This document shows, in pieces, positions 8,325-17,324 of a DNA stretch of 44,804 nucleotides. Every line of letters starts with the position of its first letter. Position 1 is the first letter of the stretch. The notes beneath the pieces were generated by a model, which was not told the DNA's origin, searched no databases, and saw only the letters and a program-made list of their open reading frames with translations. Source of the stretch: Deltaproteobacteria bacterium. Its GTDB lineage: Bacteria; Myxococcota_A; Polyangia; Haliangiales; Haliangiaceae. The position numbers and the translations under genes were made by a program. The DNA lies in assembly GCA_013813765.1 (NCBI GenBank), contig JACCRC010000331.1, positions 1 to 44,804 on the forward strand, in the 5' to 3' direction.

Positions 8325-9647
8325 ATGGCCAACGTCGGCAGCAGCTCCAGTGCGCCGATCCGGCCGGCGGTCATGATGCGCGGCACGGTCGCGCAACGGC
8401 CCTGGGCGGCGACGCTGGCCGCGATCGGGATCGGTGGTCGTAGCGGGCAGCTCACGCTGCGCGGCGGCGGCAAGGTCTATCGGATCGCGTTCTCGAACGG
8501 CATCGTGGTGGGCGCGACGTCGCCGATCGCCGCGGACTCGGTGTCGCGGATCGCGCTCGCGCACCGCATGATCAGCCCGGTCCAGGCGCAGCAGATCGCG
8601 CGGATGCTCGGCAAGGCGAGGGCGGATGACGTCGAGCGCTTCGCCGATGCGACCGGGCTGGGTGCGGATCAGATGAGGCTGCTGAAGCGCAGGGTCTTGA
8701 TCGCACGCACGGCACGGACGTTCGGAGTCGATGACGGCGAGTACACGATCGACGACCGCATCGGCATTCCGGTGCTGCTCGGAGTGGAGGTCGATATCCG
8801 CGCTGCGATCTATCACGGCTGCCGCAAGCACCAGTCGACGGACCGGATGGTCGCGGACCTGCGCGCGCTCGGCAACCGGTTCGCGCTGCGGCCGGAGGCC
8901 GAGGCGCACCTGCCGCGGTTCGAGCTCGGCGAGGCGGAGTCGCCGGTGATCGACGCGCTCCACCACAGCACCACGCTCCCCGAGCTCGAAGCCACACATC
9001 GCGAGCTCGATCCACGCATGGTGCTCGCGGTGATGGTGTCGCTCGCCTCGTGCGATGCGATCGTGCCCGCGGAGCTGACGAGCCGCGTGCCGACGCCACA
9101 AAACATGTCGCTCGCGAACTTCGAGATCCGGATCGAGACCACGATGACGCGCGTGCCGACGCCGCGCGAGCCGACGATGTCCTGCGTGCCGATGCTGATC
9201 AACGACGAGCCGAACGTCCAGTCGGTCCGGCCGATTCCGGCGAGGCCGGTGAAGAAGCAGCGCGCTCCGACCATGCCGCGCGCGATGACCTATCGCGCGG
9301 TGACCGATCCGTTCATCGAGGCGCAGGCAACGACGCAGCGCCCGAGCCCCCTCTCGTTCGCCCAGGTCAAGCGACTGATCCAGGCGCGAGCGGCGCTGCT
9401 CGGCAAGGGCGTCGATCACTTCGAGTTCCTCGGCATCCCGTTCGACGCGCCGATCGCGGAGGTGCGCGCCGCGTACGTCGAGCTCGCGCGCTATCTCCGG
9501 CCCGAGAAGCTCAAGGAGCTCGGGTTTGCGGACGAGCATCACGATGCGCGCAGCGTGTTCGCCCAGGTCGTGATCGCGTACACGGTGCTGACCGACCCGG
9601 CTCGCCGCGCCGACTACGTCCGCACGGTTCGCCCCCGCCGCCGGTAG
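8325..9647 (+). CDS. DUF4388-like / J-domain-like two-domain protein
   Basis: Starting at ATG 8325 (GTG 8316 also possible, neither with a clear ribosome site) the product is 440 residues. Residues ~18-110 (RGTVAQRPWAATLAAIGIGG ... LTLRGGGKVYRIAFSNG) resemble the DUF4388/PatA N-terminal domain found in gliding and signalling proteins. A middle linker carries repeated RVPTP-type motifs. The last ~75 residues (HFEFLGIPFDAPIAEVRAAY ... VVIAYTVLTDPARRADY) have the J-domain pattern, but the HPD tripeptide that stimulates DnaK is absent; the loop reads RYLRPEK. A chaperone-stimulating role is therefore doubtful. Cytoplasmic. Confidence 0.75.
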   Translation: MANVGSSSSAPIRPAVMMRGTVAQRPWAATLAAIGIGGRSGQLTLRGGGKVYRIAFSNGIVVGATSPIAADSVSRIALAHRMISPVQAQQIARMLGKARADDVERFADATGLGADQMRLLKRRVLIARTARTFGVDDGEYTIDDRIGIPVLLGVEVDIRAAIYHGCRKHQSTDRMVADLRALGNRFALRPEAEAHLPRFELGEAESPVIDALHHSTTLPELEATHRELDPRMVLAVMVSLASCDAIVPAELTSRVPTPQNMSLANFEIRIETTMTRVPTPREPTMSCVPMLINDEPNVQSVRPIPARPVKKQRAPTMPRAMTYRAVTDPFIEAQATTQRPSPLSFAQVKRLIQARAALLGKGVDHFEFLGIPFDAPIAEVRAAYVELARYLRPEKLKELGFADEHHDARSVFAQVVIAYTVLTDPARRADYVRTVRPRRR

Positions 9648-9763
9648 CGCCACCCGGGCACACCGTTCACGCCCCACCGAGACCGCCCGTTCACGAACGG
9701 CAGGGTTTCGGCAGCAACGTGGCCTGCTGCGTCACCTGGCACGATGCCTGCTGTGGCGGCGGT

Positions 9764-11356
9764 ATGATGTTCGAAGGGTTCAGAAGGTGGGCGCTGGCCG
9801 GGACGCTGGTCGCCGCCTGCGGCGGCAAGAGCCCGGCACCGCAGGCGTACGGTGCCTCGCCCGCAACGGCGGCGAACGGCGGGACCGTGGAGCCCGCGCT
9901 GGAGCCGCAGGTCGCGAGCCAGCAGTGGTACCGCGCGCAGACCACCTGCTCGCAAGGGCCCTACGAGCTCGAGGTGCAGGGGAGCGGTGCGAAGTGGGGC
10001 GAGGAATTCGAGCTGCGCCTGCACACGCCGCGCAACGTCGCGTTGCATGCAGTGATCCTCGTCGACGGCAAGGAGACCTCGGTCATCGACGAGGTGTTCA
10101 GCACCGACGGGACCATCGGGCACAAGCCTCATAACGCCAGGTGCGTCGCCAGCGCGCGAGAGCGCATCGTCCTTGGGAGGACCTACCCGGGCACGGGCAC
10201 GGGCACGGGCACGGGCACACCGGGCACGCTCGTGGTGCCACCCCCAGATCGCGCGCGCACGACGCCGCAGCTGGATCTCGATACGAGCCTCGTCACGACG
10301 TCGTTCGAGGTGATCAAGGTCAGCCTGCGTGATCGTCCGCCGGGCACTCCGCCGCCGCGCATTCGCGTGCGGTTCTGGTCGATCGATCCCAACGACCTCG
10401 AGGGCGTGCTGTTCGGCATCGCGCACATCGAGTGGCGGCCCAACGTCTCGGAGGAGCAGTACGAGGCTCACCTCGCGTGGCGCGCGGAGCAGGCGCGGCT
10501 CGCCGAGGAGGCGCGGATCGAGCGCCAGCGGCGTGCGGCCGAGGACAGCGCGCGTGCAGATGCCGAGTGGCGGCGCACGCATCCGCCGCAGGTCGTGCGG
10601 CCCGTCGTCGTGAAGATCGATCTCGAGGCGGAGCGCGAAGCTCAGCGCAAGCGCATCGAGGACATGCGCAAGGCCGAGGAAGCGCGCCGCCGCCGCGCGA
10701 TCGCCGCCGCACTCGAAGCAGAGCGCCGCGCGCGCCGCCGGCAGTACTGCGCGACTCACCACGAGGATCGCGGCTGCTGGGGCGCGGGCGGCTACGCGGT
10801 CCACGCAGAGTTCGAGCAGCATGATCGCGAGAGGGTCCAGTACTGCGACGTGCATCCCGAGGACGCGCGCTGCTGGTCGACCGAGGTCCGGAACCGGCGT
10901 ACCGCGGCCTGGAAGGCGCGTATCACCGCCGCGCTCGCGCCCCCGAAGCAGCCCGATGGTCCTCCGCCGGCGGCACTCGTCGAGGATGTGCCTCCGAAGC
11001 TCAGCGCGAACGCGGAGTGGCGCGCGGGGTACTGGCAGTGGACCGCAGGGACCTGGGTGTGGCTCGCTGGCATGTGGCGCGTTCCCGACGAGGACATCGC
11101 GTCGGAACAGACAACGACGGCGCCGGCAGCGCCGCCTCCGCTGCGCACCGAGCCCGCGCCCGCAGCGCCGGTTGCGACCGCGGTATGGGTGCCGGGCTTC
11201 TGGCAGTGGGGCGGCACCACGTGGGTGTGGATCGCGGGCTCCTGGCAGCTGCGTCCGGAGCCTCGCGTGCAATGGCGTGCCGCCGAGTGGCAACCGCGCG
11301 GCTCGGTGCACGTGCTCATCCCCGGCGGCTGGGTGCGGATCGGAGGACGTCGATGA
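9764..11356 (+). CDS. Lipoprotein with WXXGXW repeats and internal coiled coil
   Basis: The start ATG 9764 gives a signal peptide with lipobox VAAC near residue 19 and a total of 530 residues. Residues ~30-230 form a beta-rich region and hold a GT-repeat loop encoded by a hexanucleotide tandem repeat. Residues ~240-330 are an Arg/Glu/Ala coiled coil. Two related Cys segments follow (RRQYCATHHEDRGCW and RVQYCDVHPEDARCW). The C-terminus has WXXGXW-type repeats (GYWQWTAGTWVWLAGMW, GFWQWGGTTWVWIAGSW), a motif common in surface lipoproteins. Its stop overlaps the next start as ATGA. Confidence 0.75.
   Translation: MMFEGFRRWALAGTLVAACGGKSPAPQAYGASPATAANGGTVEPALEPQVASQQWYRAQTTCSQGPYELEVQGSGAKWGEEFELRLHTPRNVALHAVILVDGKETSVIDEVFSTDGTIGHKPHNARCVASARERIVLGRTYPGTGTGTGTGTPGTLVVPPPDRARTTPQLDLDTSLVTTSFEVIKVSLRDRPPGTPPPRIRVRFWSIDPNDLEGVLFGIAHIEWRPNVSEEQYEAHLAWRAEQARLAEEARIERQRRAAEDSARADAEWRRTHPPQVVRPVVVKIDLEAEREAQRKRIEDMRKAEEARRRRAIAAALEAERRARRRQYCATHHEDRGCWGAGGYAVHAEFEQHDRERVQYCDVHPEDARCWSTEVRNRRTAAWKARITAALAPPKQPDGPPPAALVEDVPPKLSANAEWRAGYWQWTAGTWVWLAGMWRVPDEDIASEQTTTAPAAPPPLRTEPAPAAPVATAVWVPGFWQWGGTTWVWIAGSWQLRPEPRVQWRAAEWQPRGSVHVLIPGGWVRIGGRR
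10189..10218 (+). repeat. Five tandem copies of gggcac inside a gene
   Basis: Five perfect 6-bp units encode a run of Gly-Thr in the WXXGXW lipoprotein. The unit is in frame, so copy-number change would lengthen or shorten a loop without breaking the gene. Such perfect repeats are prone to slippage. Confidence 0.85.
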
Positions 11357-12156
11357 TGCGCATGCTCTTGATCGCAACGCTCCTGCTCGGCGGCTGCGCG
11401 ACGACGTGGATCGCGACGCAGGCGACCGGTACGCAACGCGCGTGGGAAGAAGGCGTGCGCGAGACGTCGGTGCCGTTGCCCGGCGTGCACGAGCGGATCG
11501 CGATCAAGCTCCCGCTCGGCATCGTGTACGAACCGCACGCGCTCGGCGTGGTGAAACCGTTCGAGCTGCAATGCACGACCGATCAGCGCGCGAAGGACGT
11601 CGTCTACCGCTCCGCGTTTCGCTACGGGAAGCGCTGGAAGATCATGAGCGGCATCATGGCGCTCACCGAGGGCGCGCTCGCGGCGGTGTTCCTGCGGAGC
11701 CGCGACGAGAAGCCGGAGTACTGGCTCTACGGTGGCTTCCTCGCGGCCGACGCGCTGGTGACGACAGCCTTGTTCTGGATCCCGCGCAAGGAGATCTACG
11801 CGAAGGAAGAGCGCCCGGTCCTCACGCACGTGCGCTCCGATTGTCCCGACGGGATGATGCTGTCGATCGGCGCCGATCGATTTCCCGTCGATGCAGCGGG
11901 CCGCATCGGCGAGGTCGCCGAGGCCGCGCTCGATGCGTGGATGAGCGAGCCGATGGGCCCCTTGCAGCTCGAGGTCGCGGGCCAGGTGCAACGCTTCGAG
12001 ATCGGCGAAGGTGAGATGTGCGTGTGGAGGCGCGAGCATCATCGCGAGCTGCCGCCCTGTTACTCGGGCGTCGCACTGCGCTCGGTGCTGCTGTCGTTCG
12101 AGGTGCCCGTCGGTGCGCTCAGCACCGTCGCTGCACGTGATGTGCAGCCGATGTGA
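11353..12156 (+). CDS. Lipoprotein with two hydrophobic segments
   Basis: ATG 11353 overlaps the stop of the WXXGXW gene (ATGA), giving 267 residues and implying coupled translation. The signal peptide ends at lipobox LGGC (Cys 15). A hydrophobic pair lies around residues 98-140 (IMSGIMALTEGALAAVFL; WLYGGFLAADALVTTALFW), a hairpin-like arrangement. The C-terminal ~100 residues contain Cys residues and a beta pattern. No domain is recognised. It probably works with the upstream lipoprotein in the envelope. Confidence 0.7.
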   Translation: MMRMLLIATLLLGGCATTWIATQATGTQRAWEEGVRETSVPLPGVHERIAIKLPLGIVYEPHALGVVKPFELQCTTDQRAKDVVYRSAFRYGKRWKIMSGIMALTEGALAAVFLRSRDEKPEYWLYGGFLAADALVTTALFWIPRKEIYAKEERPVLTHVRSDCPDGMMLSIGADRFPVDAAGRIGEVAEAALDAWMSEPMGPLQLEVAGQVQRFEIGEGEMCVWRREHHRELPPCYSGVALRSVLLSFEVPVGALSTVAARDVQPM

Positions 12157-12248
12157 TCGGTGCTCCACCTGCCAGCGTTTGCCAACGTAGCGGCTCGTGA
12201 TCTCGCACAGCGTGACGACATGATGACCGCGGTCGTCGAGGAGACAAC

Positions 12249-12812
12249 ATGAACCGCACCACCGCGCTCGCTGCCGTCATCACCGTGCTCGCCGCATGCA
12301 GCACGAACTACACGCCGCGCACTCCGGGGCGCGTGTTCGTCACGATGGAGGGCGGGCAGCCGACGTACGTGCGCGACGGCCAGTCGCATCGCCACGGCTT
12401 TCTCGGAGGCGGCCTGCAGCGCGCGGTGCGCGGCAACATCGCCGCCGAAGCGGCGGCGAACGAGTATCACGATCGCCTGCGCGACGGCCTGCTGGTGATG
12501 TTGCTCGGCGGTACGTGCGCGACGACCGCGCTCGTGTGGGGAGTCGCCGACGCTGCACGCGAGGATCCAGATCACGACCGGGCGGCAACGAAGATGCTCG
12601 TCGCGCTCGGCTGCAGCGTGCTGATGATGGGCGGCGCGTTCTACACGGCGAGCGCCGAGCCGTATCGCTGGGACGCGATCAACATCTTCAACGACAGTGC
12701 GCCACCCGTGTATCCGGGCTACGGACCGCCGCCGGCCTACGGTCCCGGCTACGCCCCGAGCTCGAGCGTGGCCACGCCCGCGAAGAAGCGCCTCGGCATG
12801 CGCGACGATTGA
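12249..12812 (+). CDS. Small lipoprotein with hydrophobic hairpin and Pro/Tyr-rich tail
   Basis: The 187-residue product has lipobox LAAC (Cys 17) at the end of a typical signal peptide. Two hydrophobic stretches, DGLLVMLLGGTCATTALVWG and MLVALGCSVLMMGGAFYT, form a likely membrane hairpin, the same plan as the lipoprotein ending at 12156. The tail is rich in Pro, Gly and Tyr (YPGYGPPPAYGPGYAP). It starts 92 bp after that gene, so the two could share a transcript. The 3' end lies 3 bp from a convergent gene. Function unknown. Confidence 0.7.
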   Translation: MNRTTALAAVITVLAACSTNYTPRTPGRVFVTMEGGQPTYVRDGQSHRHGFLGGGLQRAVRGNIAAEAAANEYHDRLRDGLLVMLLGGTCATTALVWGVADAAREDPDHDRAATKMLVALGCSVLMMGGAFYTASAEPYRWDAINIFNDSAPPVYPGYGPPPAYGPGYAPSSSVATPAKKRLGMRDD

Positions 12813-12815
12813 TCG

Positions 12816-14051
12816 CTAGCTTCCGGACGCGGCAAGGACCGCTTCGAGCCGCTCGAGCAGCACCATCTTGTCGGTGGTCTCGGCCGACGGCGGGTACTTC
12901 TCGAGATCGACCACCAGCTCGTCGGTCGCCGGATGCCGACCGCGCAGGCGCTGCGCTGCCTGGTACGCGCGATCGATCATCTCGGCCGCCGTGCGCGGGC
13001 TGATGTCGAGGAGCTGTCGCGCGTTCGCGACCGACTCGCGCATCTGCTCGATCGCGCGCTGGTCGTGGATCAGGAGCACCTCGCGCTGATTGATCGAGCC
13101 GAGCGAGTCGAGGTACTTCACGAGCCCCTCGCTCGTCAGCCGCGCGACCGATGCCGCCTGCGAGCTCAGGTCGCGCTCGAACTCGACCATCTGCCAGCGA
13201 TCGGCGGGCCGCATTGCGCGGCACACCACGGAGCCGACGAACGTCTTCATCGTCTCGCGGATCGTCGAGAGCGCATCGCGGTGCGCGATGCTCATGTCGC
13301 TCTGCAGGATGCCGTTGTAGGGCGCCAGTGTCGTCGCGAGCTCGGCGAGCCCGCGCCGCACGAGCAGTGCGCGGCCGAGCGACGTGAGGTAACCGGGCAC
13401 CACCGTCGCTGCGTTCACCTCGGGGAGAAACGTCTCGTACACCATCGACACGAGCGCGTGCACGCCCTCGCTCGCCGACGAGCACGTGTCGTCGAGCAGG
13501 CCGAGGACGTGGTTGATCTCGCCGGACCTGAGCGCGACCTCCATGCGCTCGAGCGCCTCGGTCTGCTGCGAGCGCAGGCCGTATTCGATCGACAGGACCT
13601 TGTCGATCACCTTGGCCCACTTCTCCGCATCGCCTTCCGGGCCTTGCTCGCCGAATCCATCGAGGAGACCGCCGACATCGAACGCGCCGAAGTCGATCAC
13701 GTTGCTGCCTTCCGCGGGCGCGCCGCCCTCGAGCTCGCCGAAATCGAAGCTCGGGTCGGCCTCCAGCGCAGGCTCGGGCGCTCCGTACTGCTTCGCCTGC
13801 TCCGCCTCGAAGGACTTGCAGAGCTCGAGTAGCTCGCTCATCCCCGCGAACGTCTGCTCCCACAGTGCGCGGAGGCTCGCGGCGCTCGCCTGCGGATCCA
13901 GCGGGACCTCGCGGCTCGCGACGAAGCGCTCGTAGAGGCTCTCGTCCAGCCGTTTCAGATCCTCGAGCGCGCGGAGTGCGAACTGGACCAGCTCGCCGGC
14001 CTGGATCTGGATCCGCGGCGTGGCGATCGCCGTCTCGAGTCTCTGGTCCAC
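12816..14051 (-). CDS. Helical cytoplasmic protein of unknown function
   Basis: The 411-residue product has no signal peptide or membrane segment. It is mostly alpha-helical, with an acidic Gly-rich linker at about residues 98-150 (SFDFGELEGG, IDFGAFDVGGLLDG) separating a small N-terminal helical domain from a ~260-residue C-terminal one. I recognise no family. It lies 48 bp downstream of a minus-strand lipoprotein gene and may be the third gene of that transcript. The start ATG 14051 is the first in the frame. Confidence 0.7.
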   Translation of the reverse strand: MDQRLETAIATPRIQIQAGELVQFALRALEDLKRLDESLYERFVASREVPLDPQASAASLRALWEQTFAGMSELLELCKSFEAEQAKQYGAPEPALEADPSFDFGELEGGAPAEGSNVIDFGAFDVGGLLDGFGEQGPEGDAEKWAKVIDKVLSIEYGLRSQQTEALERMEVALRSGEINHVLGLLDDTCSSASEGVHALVSMVYETFLPEVNAATVVPGYLTSLGRALLVRRGLAELATTLAPYNGILQSDMSIAHRDALSTIRETMKTFVGSVVCRAMRPADRWQMVEFERDLSSQAASVARLTSEGLVKYLDSLGSINQREVLLIHDQRAIEQMRESVANARQLLDISPRTAAEMIDRAYQAAQRLRGRHPATDELVVDLEKYPPSAETTDKMVLLERLEAVLAASGS

Positions 14052-14099
14052 AGGCTCCGCCAGTTTCTCATGCTCCGCAGATCTCGGCCAACTTCCGCT

Positions 14100-14501
14100 T
14101 CACCGGCACTCTTGCGGCCGGGCATCGCCCCAGGCGGTCGTTCCGTCGCGCAGGACCAGCCCCATGCACACCCCACGGACCGCCTGGTCGAGGCGCGCGA
14201 GCGGGAACATCTCCTCGACGGTCAGCCGGTCCGGGACCCAGTCGCCGCACGGCTGGCAGAACTCGACCATCGCGAACCGGAGCTCGTCATCGAACACCTT
14301 GATGTCACGCGGGTTCACGCCAGCAGCCACGTCTCGCACGTGCCGGCGCAGGCGGTGGAGCAGGGTGACGCCGTCCATGGGTGCGGTCTCGTGGACCGTC
14401 TTCGTCCGCGACATGTTGGCCGGCTTGCAGCGGCACGCCTCCTCGCGGGCCGGCTCGCCCTTGCACGCGACGAGGAGGGTGACGAGAGCAGCGAGGCGCA
14501 T
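14100..14501 (-). CDS. Small Cys-rich lipoprotein
   Basis: The ATG at 14501 is chosen because it starts directly at a signal peptide with lipobox LVAC (Cys 13); an upstream extension is Arg/Pro-rich. The product has 133 residues with further Cys pairs (ACRCKP, EFCQPCGDW, GVCMGL), suggesting disulfides or metal binding in the periplasm. CQPC has a CxxC spacing, but nothing else indicates a thioredoxin fold. The gene lies 10 bp after the secreted-protein gene that ends at 14512. Confidence 0.65.
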   Translation of the reverse strand: MRLAALVTLLVACKGEPAREEACRCKPANMSRTKTVHETAPMDGVTLLHRLRRHVRDVAAGVNPRDIKVFDDELRFAMVEFCQPCGDWVPDRLTVEEMFPLARLDQAVRGVCMGLVLRDGTTAWGDARPQECR

Positions 14502-14511
14502 CCGCCCAAGC

Positions 14512-15030
14512 TTACCGGGCGCGGCGCGATCCGTCCCAGCGCGTGGCGAGGCGCTGCACGACGCCGGGCGTCGGCGCACGCGCCTGAGGGACCGATGTCA
14601 ACTGCGGCCGCAGCTTCGGCAGCATCGCCATGGTCGCGGCGAGGAGCGCTTCGCGACGCAGCTTCGGCAGGTTCTTCGCGCGATACGCCGCGCTCGGCAC
14701 CGCGACCGACGCGGAGCCAGACACGAGGGACACGATCCGTCCCTGCGCATCCGACACGCCGAGACGCAGCTCTGCAACGATGGTGATCGCTTCGTCACCA
14801 GGCTCGACCGACATGCGCACGACCCCGACGTCGAGTCGCCGGTTACCGTCGATCCCTTCCGCATCGGCCCAGACAACGAGCGCACGCTTCACGGTGTCCG
14901 CGTTCGCCGTGCGCTCCGCCTCGGTGAGGCCGCTCTGCGAACGGTCAACCGCGGTCACGGCGATACGCTCCGCCGCCGCCAGCCTTCCCATCCCGATCAC
15001 CATCACGATCGCGAGGATTAGCCGGCTCAT
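14512..15030 (-). CDS. Secreted protein of unknown function
   Basis: Starting at ATG 15030 the 172-residue product opens with a Sec signal peptide (SRLILAIVMVIGMGRLAAA, cleavage near residue 20). The mature protein alternates strands and helices (ERIAVTAVDRSQSGLTEAER ... LDVGVVRMSVEPGDEAITIV) and ends in a basic tail. The order resembles the small periplasmic domains that myxobacteria encode in number, but no family is recognised. It is the first gene of a minus-strand set and is divergent from the lipoprotein at 15178, with 147 bp between them holding both promoters. Confidence 0.65.
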   Translation of the reverse strand: MSRLILAIVMVIGMGRLAAAERIAVTAVDRSQSGLTEAERTANADTVKRALVVWADAEGIDGNRRLDVGVVRMSVEPGDEAITIVAELRLGVSDAQGRIVSLVSGSASVAVPSAAYRAKNLPKLRREALLAATMAMLPKLRPQLTSVPQARAPTPGVVQRLATRWDGSRRAR

Positions 15031-15177
15031 GCTCCCAGGTGTGAGCACCTTTCGTGCCGGGAGTAACCACGGAATCTTTCTCAGGCATCGCGCAGTTACG
15101 TCAGGGTCAGGTGACCTCGGAAAGCTTTCGTAGCCAGCGTGCGGCACCGCACCGGGCGCGTGGTTTACGCTAGGCCG

Positions 15178-15468
15178 ATGCGCAAGCTTCTTCTCGTCGG
15201 TCTCCTCGCGTTCTCGGGCTGCAGCAAGGATGTCACCAAGGACATCGAGGCGCTCGCCGACCGCGCGTGTGCCTGCACGGATGCCGCCTGTGCGGACAAG
15301 GTCGTCGATGATCTGCTCGCGCTCGCCGAGAAGAACAAGAAGGCGAAGGGCGACGAGGATCGCGCGAACAAGGCAGCGCGCAGGCTCGGCGAGTGCGTGA
15401 TCAAGGCGGGCGCCGATCCCGAGAAGTTCATGCAGAAGATGAAGCGCCTGCAGACGATGGACGAGTAG
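15178..15468 (+). CDS. Small helical lipoprotein
   Basis: ATG 15178 gives 96 residues beginning with a signal peptide and lipobox FSGC (Cys 15). The mature part is helical and charged, with three Cys in CACTDAAC and ECVI. The pattern (Cys-rich turn, long Lys/Asp helix, Cys helix) looks like a small four-helix envelope protein. It ends 27 bp before the convergent heme-lipoprotein gene. Function unknown. Confidence 0.7.
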   Translation: MRKLLLVGLLAFSGCSKDVTKDIEALADRACACTDAACADKVVDDLLALAEKNKKAKGDEDRANKAARRLGECVIKAGADPEKFMQKMKRLQTMDE

Positions 15469-15495
15469 TCACCGCGCTCGGGGCTTGAAGGGGAG

Positions 15496-17280
15496 CTACT
15501 GGATCGGGGGCGGCGGTGCCCAGAACGCGCTCATGTTCGCGGTCTCGGTGTCCTGATCCGGGACCCAGTACGAGACCGAGCTCGCATCGACGTTCTGCCC
15601 GAGCTTGGACTTGTCGATCGCGGTGATCCACATCTGGCGGCGGCCCGTGCCCTTCGTTCCGGCGAGCGCGTTGCCGTAGTCGCGGAAGCTGTAATAGACC
15701 ACCCACAGGTGACTGCCCGTGTCGTACGGGCTGAAGTTCGGCAGGTAGCAGTCCCTCGCGCCGCCGCACGCAGTGTCGAGGCGGACCGTCGCGCCGCCGT
15801 TGCGATTGACGATGAACAGCGAGCCAGGGAACCGGGTGGTGCCGCTTGGGGTCGTGCTTTCGCCGCGCGAGTGATTGCCGGCGCCATAAACGATCCACTG
15901 CGAGTCGGGCGCGAACGAGGGCCACGACGGAGCGGCGAACGCAGGATCCACCGACGCTGCCGCGACGACGTTCGCCGGCGCGCCGAACGAGTCACCGCTC
16001 GACGACATGATCTGCAGGTCGCCGCGGTCGTAGTCGATCGCCCAGCCGACGGGTCCACCGCCGACCGTGATGTTGTTGATGAACGCGACCGCGGTGCCAT
16101 CGGGCGACCAGGCCGGGTGCGATGCACCCGCGGTCGGCAGCGGAGTGCCGGTCGTCGGGACGGTCGCGCCGGTGCGCGGATCGACCACGTAGAGGCTGCC
16201 GGCGCCGACGTTGACCATCAGGCGCGACGCATCAGCGTTGAACGTCGAGAACAGCTGCGTGTACGTCGAGCCCTCGACGACCGGCGCGAGCGTCGGCGCC
16301 GGATCCATCGTCACGACCCCCGGATTGGTCATGTCGAACACGCCGCCCTGCAGGCCACCGCCCCACAGCGAGCCAGAGAGGTAGCGGCCGTCCTTGCTGA
16401 CGGTGTGGCAGGCGACGCAGCGGCTGCCCGTCGACGGCTGCGCCGGCGGGTTCGTGATCGCCTTCGAGCGGCCTGTCCTGTCGATCTTCTCCATCTCGCC
16501 GGCGCCGAGGTTCCAGTAGTAGATCGCGCCGGTGATGTCGCCAGGGACCATGCGCACGGTGCGCGGTGCACCACCGGAGGCGCTCGTTGCCTGGCTCCAG
16601 TGCGCGACGTTGATCGTCACGGGCCCGCTGCCGGCGCTCTTCACGAGCATGCCCCACTCGGCGTCGGAGACCTGATTGTCGAGCTTGAAGCCGGGACCGG
16701 CGGCGAGGATCGTGTCGACGGTCGCGAACTGACCGGCGGTGATCCGCACGCGATACAGATCGCCCGCGGCGTTGGAGCCTTCCCACTGCACGTCGGGAGA
16801 CTTCACGCTCGATGGCATCACGGCGCCTTCGAGCGGGTAGACGATCGACGGCGAGCTCGCGCTCGTCGGCGGGTTGTCGGGGAAGTTCTGCTCGGCGCCC
16901 GGGGGAACTCCGGGCCCGATGTGGACCGGATGAATGATCACCGCGACCGACGTGGCCCCGACGATGTCACCGGCCTGCGCGATCACGCCGCCCTTGCCCG
17001 CGGCAGCGCCGGTCGCTTCGAACTGCGCGACGTTCATGTTGCCGAGCGCCGTCGCGTCGGTGTCGAGCGCGAACACCGCCTCGGGGATCTCCTTCATGGA
17101 GCCGTCCTCGAAGTGACCGATCGCCTTGTAGTCGAGCGTGACCGGCGTACCCGTCCACGTGAGGGTCGCGTTCGCTGGCTCGACCTCGATCGACATCAGA
17201 CCCTGGTACTTGTCCTTCGATGCTGCGGGTCCGCACGCACAGAACAGGAGGAACGCCGCGACGGAAAGCTGTGCCCTCAT
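15496..17280 (-). CDS. Lipoprotein with one c-type heme site and TolB-like beta-propeller
   Basis: The ATG at 17280 starts a signal peptide with lipobox FCAC; the product is 594 residues. The N-terminal ~110 residues look like a Big/Ig-type beta domain. A single CVACH motif (Cys288, Cys291, His292) would bind one covalent heme c in the periplasm. The C-terminal half has PD40-like blades (HPAWSPDGTAVAF, PSFAPDSQWIVYGAG), as in TolB-type propellers. Heme plus propeller suggests a redox or peroxidase-like surface protein, but no known catalytic set is evident. It is convergent with the lipoprotein at 15178. Confidence 0.8.
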   Translation of the reverse strand: MRAQLSVAAFLLFCACGPAASKDKYQGLMSIEVEPANATLTWTGTPVTLDYKAIGHFEDGSMKEIPEAVFALDTDATALGNMNVAQFEATGAAAGKGGVIAQAGDIVGATSVAVIIHPVHIGPGVPPGAEQNFPDNPPTSASSPSIVYPLEGAVMPSSVKSPDVQWEGSNAAGDLYRVRITAGQFATVDTILAAGPGFKLDNQVSDAEWGMLVKSAGSGPVTINVAHWSQATSASGGAPRTVRMVPGDITGAIYYWNLGAGEMEKIDRTGRSKAITNPPAQPSTGSRCVACHTVSKDGRYLSGSLWGGGLQGGVFDMTNPGVVTMDPAPTLAPVVEGSTYTQLFSTFNADASRLMVNVGAGSLYVVDPRTGATVPTTGTPLPTAGASHPAWSPDGTAVAFINNITVGGGPVGWAIDYDRGDLQIMSSSGDSFGAPANVVAAASVDPAFAAPSWPSFAPDSQWIVYGAGNHSRGESTTPSGTTRFPGSLFIVNRNGGATVRLDTACGGARDCYLPNFSPYDTGSHLWVVYYSFRDYGNALAGTKGTGRRQMWITAIDKSKLGQNVDASSVSYWVPDQDTETANMSAFWAPPPPIQ

Positions 17281-17324
17281 CGGGGCGGAACATAGCAGTC
17301 CGCGTGGCATCCTGCGTGTGACAA

